From positions 409,602-473,601 of the forward strand of contig NZ_NTMR01000003.1 in assembly GCF_002307495.1 (NCBI RefSeq): a stretch of DNA of 64,000 nt, read 5' to 3'. Origin of the DNA: Pseudomonas abyssi. GTDB lineage: Bacteria; Pseudomonadota; Gammaproteobacteria; Pseudomonadales; Pseudomonadaceae. The translations under genes were made by a program, and so were the position numbers. Under the pieces are notes generated by a model. The model ran no database searches. It was given only the letters and a program-made list of their open reading frames with translations, and had not been told where the DNA came from. Below, one piece after another: positions 16,184 through 24,618 of the stretch. Within the stretch, counting starts at the first letter, position 1. The number at the start of each line of letters is the position of its first letter.

Positions 16184-17380
16184 TTACAGATATTGGCTCA
16201 TCTCCATCTTCGCAATGGCATTCAGATGCACTTCGTCCGGGCCGTCGGCCAGGCGCAGGGTGCGGGCTTTGGCGTAGGCGGAGGCGAGGAAGGTGTCCTG
16301 GCACACGCCCTTGGCGCCGAAGATCTGAATGGCGCGGTCGATCACGTTGCAGGCCATGGTCGGGGCAACGGCCTTGATCATGGCGATCTGCTGACGGGCG
16401 ACCTTGTTGCCGAATTTGTCCATGCTGCGTGCGGCGTGCAGGGTCAGCAGGCGGGCCTGGTCGATCTCGCAACGGGAGCGGGCGATCATTTCCGGCACGC
16501 TGCCCAGCTTGTACATCGGCTTGCCGAAGGCAACGCGCTCGCTGGCGCGGCGGCACATGGCTTCCAGTGCGCGTTCGGCGATGCCGATGCTGCGCATGCA
16601 GTGGTGAATGCGGCCCGGGCCAAGGCGACCCTGAGCGATTTCGAAGCCGCGACCTTCACCCAGCAGGATGTTGGAAACCGGGACGCGCACGTTTTTGTAT
16701 TCGATTTCGGCGTGGCCGTGCGGGGCGTGGTCGTAGCCGAATACGTGCAGGTCGCGAACGATCTTCACACCGGGGGTGTCCAGCGGCACCAGAATCATGC
16801 TCTGTTGCAGGTGCCTCGGCGCGTTCGGGTCGGTCTTGCCCATGACGATGGCGATCTTGCAGTGCTCGTTCATCGCTCCGGAGGACCACCACTTGGTGCC
16901 GTTGATGACGTACTCGTCACCTTCGCGGCGGATTTCGCACTCGATATTGGTGGCATCGGAGGAGGCGACGTCAGGCTCGGTCATGGAGAAGCAGGAGCGG
17001 ATCTCGCCCGCCAGCAGCGGCTTGAGCCATTGCTCTTTCTGCTCTTCATTGCCGTAGCGCTCGATGGTTTCCATGTTGCCGGTATCTGGCGCGTTGCAGT
17101 TGAAGACTTCACCGGCGAAGGAAACGCGGCCCATGATTTCACACAGATGGGCGTACTCTTCGTTGGTCAGGCCAGCGCCACGCTCGGATTCGGGCAGGAA
17201 CAGGTTCCACAGACCCTGGTTGCGGGCTTCTGCTTTCAGTTCTTCCAGGATTGCCGGATGGCCCCATTTGTTCTGTTTTACTTGCTCGTAGAACAGAGCT
17301 TCATTGGGGTAAATGTGCTCATCCATAAAGCCTTCGAGCTTGTTTTTAAGGTCTTCTACGCGCGGGCTGAGGTCAAACAT
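16184..17380 (-). CDS. Acyl-CoA dehydrogenase family protein (ACAD10/11 type)
   Basis: The 398-residue flavoprotein has the ACAD order: an N-terminal helical part ([24 protein letters not shown]), the FAD/substrate segment [34 protein letters not shown], and a C-terminal domain with [31 protein letters not shown] and [34 protein letters not shown]. The last segment is typical of the ACAD10/11 and LvaC group. Together with the APH kinase gene it would perform phosphorylation-dependent removal of a hydroxyl group. This gene is first in the minus-strand block. Confidence 0.9.
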   Translation of the reverse strand: MFDLSPRVEDLKNKLEGFMDEHIYPNEALFYEQVKQNKWGHPAILEELKAEARNQGLWNLFLPESERGAGLTNEEYAHLCEIMGRVSFAGEVFNCNAPDTGNMETIERYGNEEQKEQWLKPLLAGEIRSCFSMTEPDVASSDATNIECEIRREGDEYVINGTKWWSSGAMNEHCKIAIVMGKTDPNAPRHLQQSMILVPLDTPGVKIVRDLHVFGYDHAPHGHAEIEYKNVRVPVSNILLGEGRGFEIAQGRLGPGRIHHCMRSIGIAERALEAMCRRASERVAFGKPMYKLGSVPEMIARSRCEIDQARLLTLHAARSMDKFGNKVARQQIAMIKAVAPTMACNVIDRAIQIFGAKGVCQDTFLASAYAKARTLRLADGPDEVHLNAIAKMEMSQYL

Positions 17381-17544
17381 GGCTAATCCTTCGATTGGTT
17401 GCGGACTGCGGCGGGCGGCGCCTTGTGAGCACTTCGCCGGATAGCGGTGACCATATAGTCATGCCGGGTAAAGGAGAACAATGTGCTACTGCCGGCAATA
17501 AGCCTGCATAAGTCGGGTTGATTCTGGTGGGTGGGTATTATTCG

Positions 17545-18189
17545 TCAGCGCGAGACGCGGCCGGTGCGCAAGGCGCGGGCCAGAGCTGGTGGCAGGCGCG
17601 GCAGGTCGGCTGGCTCATCCAGATCCCAGAGCGGCTCACCCTCCCACAGGCTGAGCCCGGCGCGGTGCAGACGCTGGCGGGTGTCGGCCATGACCTTGGC
17701 GTGGCTCCACTGCATCTGCTCAAAGGGCGCAGGGTGTGGCTGGCGCTGGCCAATCAGTACGTAACCGCCGTCGTCGCTGGGGATAATGGCGGTGTCGTGG
17801 CTTTGCAGGGCAGCAGCGGCCCGGGCGATGGCTTGAGTGTCTAATGCCGGGCAGTCGCTGCCGATCAGCAGTGCACCACCGGGAAAGTCTGCCATGGCGC
17901 TCATCATGCGCTCACCCAGGTCACCCTCTACTTGCCGGCGCACCGGCAAGCCGTGTTCGGCGGCCAATGCTCTCAGCTCGGGGTGAGCGGGCTGATCCAC
18001 ATACAAAAATCGCTCTGACGGCCAGTCAGCCGTCTGCTGCAGGCAGTGCTCCAGCAGCCGCTGATATAACGAACACGCGCCCTCTGCACCCAGCGCCGGA
18101 ATCAACCGAGTCTTCACCTTGCCGGGCACCGGGGCTTTGGCAAAGATCAGAAGAGGGCGTCGGCTGGGCATAGGGTCACTGGCAATCAT
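17545..18189 (-). CDS. TIGR04282-family arsenosugar-type glycosyltransferase
   Basis: The 214-residue protein is of the DUF2064 / TIGR04282 type: PLLIFAKAPVPGKVKTRLIPALG at the N-terminus, QVEGDLGERMMSAM, GGALLIGSDCPALD with the metal-binding acidic site, and SDDGGYVLIG. The fold is GT-A nucleotidyltransferase-like. The start is uncertain: ATG codons exist at MIASDP and six codons later at MPSRRP. It is the last member of the arsenosugar-like operon and lies 194 nt after the TIGR04283 gene, with the heptamer repeat array in the gap. Confidence 0.88.
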   Translation of the reverse strand: MIASDPMPSRRPLLIFAKAPVPGKVKTRLIPALGAEGACSLYQRLLEHCLQQTADWPSERFLYVDQPAHPELRALAAEHGLPVRRQVEGDLGERMMSAMADFPGGALLIGSDCPALDTQAIARAAAALQSHDTAIIPSDDGGYVLIGQRQPHPAPFEQMQWSHAKVMADTRQRLHRAGLSLWEGEPLWDLDEPADLPRLPPALARALRTGRVSR

Positions 18190-18320
18190 GGGCTCTAGTG
18201 GGTTGTTTACAAGAAGCTAGAAGCTGGAAGCTTAAAGTAGTGTGGCGGGGCGCAGGTATACGAAATGCTACTGTGGTCAGTTGCCTTGCGCCGATGCCTG
18301 CTCCATTGCACCATGCTTGG

Positions 18321-18383
18321 CTTCCAGCTTCCAGCTTCCAGCTTCCAGCTTCCAGCTTCCAGCTTCCAGCTTCCAGCTTCCAG
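18321..18383. repeat. Heptanucleotide tandem array (CTTCCAG)9
   Basis: Nine perfect copies of the 7-mer CTTCCAG run without interruption and end directly at the TAG of the glycosyltransferase gene on the minus strand. Degenerate copies (GAAGCTAGAAGCTGGAAGCTT) lie about 100 bp away near 18211-18232. The pure unit makes slippage likely, so the copy number should vary between strains. Confidence 0.9.
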
Positions 18384-19046
18384 CTAGTAGCGCCGCGCGA
18401 GTTCCTCCACCGGCGCGCCGCGCCAGTAGCGCCAGCGCAGCCACCACATGAGCCCGATGGTGCGCAGGGTGCCGTTCTGCTGCCAGCGCCTGCTGGAGGT
18501 GGTCAGCCGCTCGTGCAGGCACAGCGGTCTGCCGTGGCGTCTTAGGCGCTTGCTCAGTTCGATGTCTTCCATCAGCGGTATTGGCGCGTAGCCACCGACT
18601 TGCTCGAACAGTGCGCGGCGCACAAAGATCGCCTGGTCCCCGGTGCATACACCGGTCAGACGCGAGCGCCAGTTCATCATCCAGGCGACTACGCGCAACA
18701 TGGGCGATGAGGGAGACAGGCGCACGTCGAATCGCCCCCATTGGCTTGCTGCGTCCGCCGCTGGCAGCAGCTCAAGAAAGTTGGTTGGCAGTTGCGTGTC
18801 GGCATGCAGAAACAGCAGCCATTCGCCCTGCGCAATGGCGGCTCCTGCATTCATCTGGGTGGCCCGGCCCGGCGCAGACTGGATCAGTTGATCCACCAGC
18901 GGCGCAGCGAGGGCGACGGTATCGTCGCTGCTGCCGCCATCGACCAGAATGAGTTCCAGCTCGCCGCGCAGCGGTTGCAGCGGCGTAAGGGCATCGACGA
19001 TGCCGGCAGCTTCGTTGCGCACCGGCATGATGATCGACAGCTTCAA
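18384..19046 (-). CDS. TIGR04283-family arsenosugar-type glycosyltransferase 2
   Basis: The 220-residue GT2-family enzyme has LSIIMPVRNEAAGI at the N-terminus, LELILVDGGSSDDT, the DxD-like LFLHADTQLP, GVCTGDQAIFVRR and PLMEDIELSKRLR. These are the marks of the TIGR04283 group found with arsS. The start is a TTG that overlaps the upstream stop (TTGA) with GGAGG 6 nt before it; no ATG fits. It probably transfers a sugar moiety in arsenosugar-like biosynthesis. Confidence 0.9.
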   Translation of the reverse strand: MKLSIIMPVRNEAAGIVDALTPLQPLRGELELILVDGGSSDDTVALAAPLVDQLIQSAPGRATQMNAGAAIAQGEWLLFLHADTQLPTNFLELLPAADAASQWGRFDVRLSPSSPMLRVVAWMMNWRSRLTGVCTGDQAIFVRRALFEQVGGYAPIPLMEDIELSKRLRRHGRPLCLHERLTTSSRRWQQNGTLRTIGLMWWLRWRYWRGAPVEELARRY

Positions 19047-21184
19047 CCGCGCCTCCAGGCGTGAAAGCGGGCGACCCACTGCAGCAGGCGTTCCGGCTGA
19101 TGGGCACGTTTCCATTGGCCGGCGGCGTACTTGTTGGCTTCGCTCAGGGTCGGGTAGCTGTGCACGGTGCCGAGGATCTTGTTCAGGCCGAGGTTGTGCT
19201 TCATCGCCAGCACGTATTCGGCGATCAGCTCACCGGCGTGGGCGCCGACGATGGTGACGCCGAGAATGCGGTCGCGGCCGGGCTCGGTCAGCACCTTGAC
19301 GAAGCCTTCGGCGGCTTCGTCGGCGATGGCGCGATCCAGGTCGTCGATGCCGTAGCGGGTCACCTCGTATTCCACCCCTTGCGCCTGCGCTTCGGTTTCC
19401 GACAGCCCCACGCGGGCGACCTCCGGGTCGGTAAAGGTGCAGTGCGGCAGTACTCGGTAATCCACTTTGAAGCGGCGGAAGCTGCCGAACAGCGCGTTGA
19501 CGGCGGCGTACCAGGCCTGATGCGATGCTGCGTGGGTAAACTGGTACGGGCCGGTGACATCCCCCACGGCAAAAACGTTGGGGAAGCGGGTGGCGAGATA
19601 CTCGTTGGTATCCAGGGTGCCGTTGTCGCGCACCGCGAGGTTCAGCGTTTCGATGCCGTAGCCGCTGGTGTTGGCGACCCGGCCGAGGGCGACCAGCACG
19701 CAGTCAAACTCGATTTCTACTGACTGGTCGCTGTCCTGCGAGCGGCAGAGAACGGTCGGTGTGCCGTTGCGCAGTTCAAAGCGCTCGGCCTGATGGTTCA
19801 GGCGCAGATCGACCCCTGCGCTGCCGAGACTGACCGTCACCAGTTCGCTGGCGTCGGCGTCTTCACGGGGCAGCAGGCGGTTGCCGCGCTCAATCTGGAT
19901 GACCTGTGAGCCGAGCTGCTGGAAGGCCAGTGCCAGCTCGCAGCCGATCGGGCCGCCGCCGAGTACCAGCAGTCGGCGCGGTTGCTCGCGCAGGTTCCAG
20001 ACGGTGTCCGAGGTGACCATCGGTACGCTGTCGAGCCCCGGCAGGTCCGGTACGAGGGGACGTGCACCGGCCGCGATGATGATATTGCGCGTGCTGATGC
20101 TGCGCCCGTTTACCTCGACGTGCCAGGGTGAGGCGATGCGCGCCTCACCGGTGATCACGTCGACGCCGAGGTCGGTATAGCGCTCGACCGAGTCGTGCGG
20201 CTCGATCTGCTTGATTACCCGCTGGACGCGTTCCATCACCGCGGCAAAGTCGACGGTTGCCTCGGCGTGGCTGTAGCCCAGCGCGGGCGCCTTGCGGACT
20301 TCTGCGGCCAGTTTGGCCGAGCGAATCAACGCCTTGGACGGCACGCAGCCGGTGTTGAGGCAATCGCCGCCCATGGCGTGTTTCTCGATCAGGCTGACGT
20401 CGGCCTTGACCGCTGCGGCAATGTAGGCGCTGACCAGTCCGCCGCTGCCAGCACCAATTACCACCAGATTGCGGTCGAACTGTTTGGGCTTTTGCCAGCC
20501 TTTGTAGACCCGGCGCGCCTTGATCACGTCCAGCAGGCGTCGGGCGATCAACGGGAACAGGCCCAGCAGCACGAAGGCGCCGAGCAGCCCCGGCGAGAGG
20601 ATGCCGGCCAGTGAGTCCAGCTGGCCCAGTTCTCGGCCGGCGTTCACGTAAACCAGGGTGCCGGGCAACATGCCGAGCTGGCTGACCCACCAGAAGGTGC
20701 GGGCGGGCAGGCGGGTGAGGCCCATCGCCAGATTGATCAGAAAGAACGGAAACGCTGGCACCAGCCGCAGGGCAAACAGGTAGAACGCGCCTTCGCGGTC
20801 GATGCCCTGATTGATGCGTTCCAGTCGTGAGCCAAAGCGCTGCTGAACCCAATCCTGCAGCAGAAAGCGGCTGATCAGCATCGCCAATGTTGCGCCGGCG
20901 GTGGAAGCAAAGGACACCAGCAGCAGACCCCAGCCAAGGCCAAACAGGGCGCCGCCGATCAGGGACAGCAGCGCGGCGCCGGGCAGCGACAGCGCCGTCA
21001 CCAGCACATAGAGCCCTACATACAGGGCGCTGGCGAGAATTGGCTGGTTGGTTACCTGCTGGTCAAGGACCTGCTGCTGTGCTTTCAGCGCGTCCAGACT
21101 CAGGTGCTGCTGCAGACCCGAGGCAAAGAAGCCTGCGACCAGCGCCGCGACCACGGCGAGCAGCAACAGACGACGCAGGTTCAT
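19043..21184 (-). CDS. TVP38/TMEM64 membrane domain fused to a flavin disulfide reductase
   Basis: The 713-residue protein is a fusion. Residues 1-225 form a TVP38/TMEM64 (DedA-like) membrane domain with about six hydrophobic segments and the conserved-type LFALRLVPAFPFFLINLAMGLT. Residues 245-713 are a pyridine nucleotide-disulfide oxidoreductase of the mercuric reductase/lipoamide dehydrogenase type, with NLVVIGAGSGG, the redox pair GGDCLNTGCVPSK, a second VLGGGPIGCELA, VFAVGDV and the C-terminal HSYPTLSEAN with the His-Glu couple. No N-terminal HMA domain or C-terminal CysCys metal pair is present, so mercury reduction is unlikely. It overlaps both neighbours by 4 nt. Confidence 0.9.
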   Translation of the reverse strand: MNLRRLLLLAVVAALVAGFFASGLQQHLSLDALKAQQQVLDQQVTNQPILASALYVGLYVLVTALSLPGAALLSLIGGALFGLGWGLLLVSFASTAGATLAMLISRFLLQDWVQQRFGSRLERINQGIDREGAFYLFALRLVPAFPFFLINLAMGLTRLPARTFWWVSQLGMLPGTLVYVNAGRELGQLDSLAGILSPGLLGAFVLLGLFPLIARRLLDVIKARRVYKGWQKPKQFDRNLVVIGAGSGGLVSAYIAAAVKADVSLIEKHAMGGDCLNTGCVPSKALIRSAKLAAEVRKAPALGYSHAEATVDFAAVMERVQRVIKQIEPHDSVERYTDLGVDVITGEARIASPWHVEVNGRSISTRNIIIAAGARPLVPDLPGLDSVPMVTSDTVWNLREQPRRLLVLGGGPIGCELALAFQQLGSQVIQIERGNRLLPREDADASELVTVSLGSAGVDLRLNHQAERFELRNGTPTVLCRSQDSDQSVEIEFDCVLVALGRVANTSGYGIETLNLAVRDNGTLDTNEYLATRFPNVFAVGDVTGPYQFTHAASHQAWYAAVNALFGSFRRFKVDYRVLPHCTFTDPEVARVGLSETEAQAQGVEYEVTRYGIDDLDRAIADEAAEGFVKVLTEPGRDRILGVTIVGAHAGELIAEYVLAMKHNLGLNKILGTVHSYPTLSEANKYAAGQWKRAHQPERLLQWVARFHAWRRG

Positions 21185-22140
21185 GACAGCATCTCCAGCG
21201 CACAGAGCGTGTTGGCGAGGGTAAAGCCCTTGATGCAGGCCTGTTCGGGCGTCATGTCGGTTCCTTGGTTGATGCGCTGCCAATACGACAGCGCTGCGGG
21301 TGAGTCGTCAGGCCACTGGCGTTTGAACTCAGCGGCAAAGGCGTGCTGGTCATAGGTGACGGGCAACGCTTCGATGATCAACGGGCCGACTTGCGCGCGG
21401 TAGATTGCGGCGGCGGAAGCAGTGCGCGCGATGCGGGTGATCAGCCCATAGCGGCCGTTGTTGAAGTTGGGCATGCCAGCGGCACCGTTGTTGATCACCG
21501 CCCACTCGCCGTTGCTCAGCGCGGCCGGGCTGCAGGTGTGGCTGCAGGCCAGCACACGGATGCGGTTTTCTGCGAACCATTGGTCCAGTTGCTGCTGGCG
21601 TTCGGGGCTTTGCAGTCGGGCATGATCGCACTGCCAGCCGGCCAGTGACTGCTCATCGCCGTGGGTGATGGCGATGCGCTCGCCGGCGACCTCGACAACT
21701 AGCGAGGCTGGACGGCGACCGAGTTGCTCGGCCATGCCGGGCAGGCCGCCTACGGTCTGTTGCAGCTGCTGGTGAATGCGGTTGGAACGCTCGACCGTGA
21801 CGGCGTCGGTCTGCTCCGGATAGGCGCAGCCGCAACCAAAGTCGTCGCCCGCGCGGGCCAGTTCGGTTTCTACATTGCCGCGCAGCGGGTAGTGACGTTG
21901 CAGGCGTTGCTCGATGTTGCTGAACACCGCCGGGTCGCGGTCGAACCAGTGGGCGTCACCGTTGAACACGGCTGTTGCGCCGGGTTCGCCAGCGACGCGC
22001 CGCTCGATGGCGTCCAGCGCCTGACGGTTGCCGTACAGTCCGCCGACGATATACAGCACATCACACTGCAGGGTGGCAGGCGTGCTGAAGGCGTCAGCAG
22101 GCAGGCGATAGTCTGCCGGGCAACTGCGGCCCTTGCTCAT
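21181..22140 (-). CDS. Metallophosphoesterase-like protein with degenerate motifs, arsenosugar-type operon
   Basis: The 319-residue protein follows the calcineurin-like order but with altered motifs: VGGLYGN in place of D-x-H-GN, FNGDAHWFD (GDxxD-like), RGNVE, ITHGDEQ and LACSHTCSPA in place of GHTH, then NNGAAGMPNF. The loss of the first Asp/His pair suggests weak or changed metal binding. Cys-rich GCGCAYP is notable. The start at MSKGRSC overlaps the symporter stop by 4 nt, and its own stop overlaps the fusion gene by 4 nt, so it is firmly part of the operon. Its function is not known. Confidence 0.7.
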   Translation of the reverse strand: MSKGRSCPADYRLPADAFSTPATLQCDVLYIVGGLYGNRQALDAIERRVAGEPGATAVFNGDAHWFDRDPAVFSNIEQRLQRHYPLRGNVETELARAGDDFGCGCAYPEQTDAVTVERSNRIHQQLQQTVGGLPGMAEQLGRRPASLVVEVAGERIAITHGDEQSLAGWQCDHARLQSPERQQQLDQWFAENRIRVLACSHTCSPAALSNGEWAVINNGAAGMPNFNNGRYGLITRIARTASAAAIYRAQVGPLIIEALPVTYDQHAFAAEFKRQWPDDSPAALSYWQRINQGTDMTPEQACIKGFTLANTLCALEMLS

Positions 22141-23507
22141 GCGGCTCTCCGGGTCAGCATGCCGGGCAACAGGTAGCCGGCGGTACACAGAATCAGCCCG
22201 TACAGGTTGGTGCCGAGCAGCAGCGCGTAGCGACCGTCACCAATAGCCCAGCTCTGCGGAATCCAGCCGAGGGTGAGGGCAACGCCCAGCCCGATGCCGG
22301 TCCAGAAACTCAGGTGAAAGCCGAGACGGGTGGGCCGCACGAAGCCGTGCAACAGGAACACCGGGGCCAACCCGATGACCATGGTGCCGCTGATGGTGGT
22401 GGCCTTGAGAATGTCGGTGCCAGCGAGCATCGGCAGATTGCCGAGCAGGGCGAACACCAGCATGGTCGCCATGCCGACACCAATCGCCTTCTGGCCCAGA
22501 TCCCGCTGCAGCAGGGCGGGCAACTCGCGGCCGCTGAGGCGGGCGAGGCTGGAGAAGGTCGAGTCCAGGGTGGAGCCGGCGGCGGAAATCATTACCAGCG
22601 TCATCACGATCAGCGCGCCAACGCCGAGACTTTTCGCCAACGCCGCGGGTACGTTGCCGCCAGCCTCGATACCGCCGAGGGTAGCGTGCACGCCGATCAG
22701 GCTGAAGGCCAGAATGGCAACGAAGCCCAGCACGCCAGCCAGGGTGAAGGCGCGCAGCATGGATTTCTCTTCACTGATGAAGCCGCGGTCGGTCAGCACC
22801 GGGTCGTGAAAGGGGTAGCTTAGCAGCTGCAGGCAGGCGACCAGAAACAGATCCACACCGGCGTTGAGCGCCCAGTGGCTGGTGCTGGTCAGTTCGGCGG
22901 TGCTGTGATTCGGTAATACCAACCCCAGCACCCAAACCAGTGCGATGACGAAGATCGCGGCTTGCGCCGCGTCGGTCAGGATTGAGCTGCGCAGCCCGCC
23001 GCGCAGGCTGTAGGCCAGCGTCACAGCGGTAAACAGCAGTGCTGCGCCGATAAACGCCGGGCTGCCGCTGTCGCCGTAGTAGCCGCCGACTACGGCGGTG
23101 TTGCTCCAGACCTCGTTGAACAGGCGAATCAGAATCGCCGCCGAGAACGCCAGCGCGGCGCCGCGGCCGTAGTTGCTGGTCAGAAAGCTGACCAGGCTGG
23201 TTGCCTGAAAACGTCGGCGCAGGCGGTAGATCACCAGCCCGCAGAGCGGGATAGACAGCCAGTAGGTGGCGTAGGCCAGGCCGCCGACCAGACCAAACTC
23301 GGCACCGAGATTGGCGGCATTGGTGACCGACTTGGCGAAGATCCAACTGATGAAGATGCTGGTGGTCAGCAGCAGTGGCGAGGCCTGGCGACCCTGGCTG
23401 TCTTCGCCATTGAAAAAGCCGCCAATGGTTACAGTGCGCGGCGAGAGCCAGTACATCAGCGCGCCGTAGGCCAGCAGGAAACCCCAAAAAAAGACGCCGG
23501 TCATCAT
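22137..23507 (-). CDS. SSS-family sodium/solute symporter-like membrane protein
   Basis: A membrane protein of about 456 residues with some 12-13 hydrophobic segments. Its layout matches the sodium:solute symporter (LeuT-fold) family: SIFISWIFAKSVTNAANLGAEFG, ATSLVSFLTSNYGRGAAL and VMISAAGSTLDSTFSSLARL, the last being the Na-site-type helix 8 segment with Ser/Thr. Two adjacent ATGs (MMTGVFF) are possible. It lies between arsS and the phosphoesterase-like gene, so it may import a precursor or export the product of the pathway. The substrate is unknown. Confidence 0.85.
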   Translation of the reverse strand: MMTGVFFWGFLLAYGALMYWLSPRTVTIGGFFNGEDSQGRQASPLLLTTSIFISWIFAKSVTNAANLGAEFGLVGGLAYATYWLSIPLCGLVIYRLRRRFQATSLVSFLTSNYGRGAALAFSAAILIRLFNEVWSNTAVVGGYYGDSGSPAFIGAALLFTAVTLAYSLRGGLRSSILTDAAQAAIFVIALVWVLGLVLPNHSTAELTSTSHWALNAGVDLFLVACLQLLSYPFHDPVLTDRGFISEEKSMLRAFTLAGVLGFVAILAFSLIGVHATLGGIEAGGNVPAALAKSLGVGALIVMTLVMISAAGSTLDSTFSSLARLSGRELPALLQRDLGQKAIGVGMATMLVFALLGNLPMLAGTDILKATTISGTMVIGLAPVFLLHGFVRPTRLGFHLSFWTGIGLGVALTLGWIPQSWAIGDGRYALLLGTNLYGLILCTAGYLLPGMLTRRAA

Positions 23508-23529
23508 GGTGTGTATGGTCCTTCCCTGT

Positions 23530-24492
23530 TCAGTTAAGCGTACCGCCGCAGCTGGAGCCTTGGCCTGCAGTGCAGGCGAAGCAATGATCCCGCGTGGCAA
23601 TAGGGTGTTGGTTCAGCGGCTGCTCGAGCAGCTCGCGCAGGTGCGGGCGGTCGGACGCGAGGATGGGCATGGGCAGGTCGAGCATCTGGTTGAAGTCGCA
23701 GTCGTAAAGGTAGCCGCGCCAGTCGACGCTGACGGTGCCCCGGCACATCACGCCGGCGAGGTTGTCTGCACTGAAGTTGTCGCGCAGCAGCTGCATGTAG
23801 TTGTCAAACTGCCCACGGCTGACCAGGGTGCTGCCAAAACGCGCAATCGGCTGATTGGTGATGGTGTGCAGGTGGTTGAACTGGATGCCGAAGTCTTCCT
23901 GCAGGTGCTGCTTATAGTCCGCTTCCAGCGCCTGCTGCGGTGGCGGCAGGCTCGGGCCCTGAGGGTTGTAGACCAGATTCAGCTCAAGGTTGCTGTCAGG
24001 CTGCCCGTAGCCCAGCGCATTAAGTTTGCGCAGGCCTTCGATGCTGCGCTCGAAGACGCCGTCGCCGCGCTGGCTGTCGACATTGTCGCGCGAATAGCAG
24101 GGCAGGGAGGCTGATACGGCTACCTGCTCGGCGGCGAGAAAGTTCGCCAGGTCCTCATGGCGCGGCTCGGAGAGAATGGTCAGGTTGCAGCGGTCGATGA
24201 CCTTGAGACCTGCTGCTCTGGCGCGCCTGACCAGCGTGCGGAATTGCGGGTGCATTTCCGGTGCGCCGCCGGTCAGGTCCAGCGTGTCGACCGGGTGGGC
24301 GTCAATGACGTCGCACAGCAGCTCGACCAGTTCGGGCGACATGCTCTCGGTGCGGGTTGGGCCGGCGTTGACATGACAATGCAGGCAACGTTGGTTGCAG
24401 CGGTAGGTGAGGTTGACCTGCAACGTGTCCAGCGCGCCACGGCGTAGCGGCGGAAAGTCCAGGGTGTTGAGCAGGGGCAGGGTGTCGCGCAC
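23530..24492 (-). CDS. arsS: ArsS: arsenosugar biosynthesis radical SAM protein
   Basis: The 320-residue enzyme has the radical SAM motif C32-x3-C36-x2-C39 (YRCNQRCLHCH) and the family-specific stretches DLTGGAPEMHPQFRTLVRRAR, VIDRCNLTILSEP, ASLPCYSRDNVDSQRGDGVF, NLELNLVYNPQGPSLPPPQ, HTITNQPIARF and GYLYDCDFNQML. The C-terminus CFACTAGQGSSCGG would bind an extra cluster; all these positions are Cys, so this is not the selenoprotein form. ArsS is thought to transfer a 5'-deoxyadenosyl group to dimethylarsenite. It is the first gene of the minus-strand operon, divergent from a methyltransferase gene 126 bp away. Confidence 0.92.
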   Translation of the reverse strand: MRDTLPLLNTLDFPPLRRGALDTLQVNLTYRCNQRCLHCHVNAGPTRTESMSPELVELLCDVIDAHPVDTLDLTGGAPEMHPQFRTLVRRARAAGLKVIDRCNLTILSEPRHEDLANFLAAEQVAVSASLPCYSRDNVDSQRGDGVFERSIEGLRKLNALGYGQPDSNLELNLVYNPQGPSLPPPQQALEADYKQHLQEDFGIQFNHLHTITNQPIARFGSTLVSRGQFDNYMQLLRDNFSADNLAGVMCRGTVSVDWRGYLYDCDFNQMLDLPMPILASDRPHLRELLEQPLNQHPIATRDHCFACTAGQGSSCGGTLN

Positions 24493-24618
24493 GGTATCTC
24501 CTCGTTTGTCGTGTAACAGACCCCGGTAAAGCGCATCTGTTACATAACTGAACCAAGCCAGCTGATTTCAGTCTGGTAGTTTCAGGACTAGAACGCACGC
24601 CTTCATAGAGAGAAAACC

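Noticed and set aside
18321..18383. Possible CRISPR-like array
   Set aside because: The 7-bp units are directly joined with no spacers, and no cas genes are present; it is a simple tandem repeat.
19043..21184. Mercuric reductase (merA)
   Set aside because: The N-terminal HMA domain and the C-terminal CysCys mercury ligands are absent and no mer genes are nearby.
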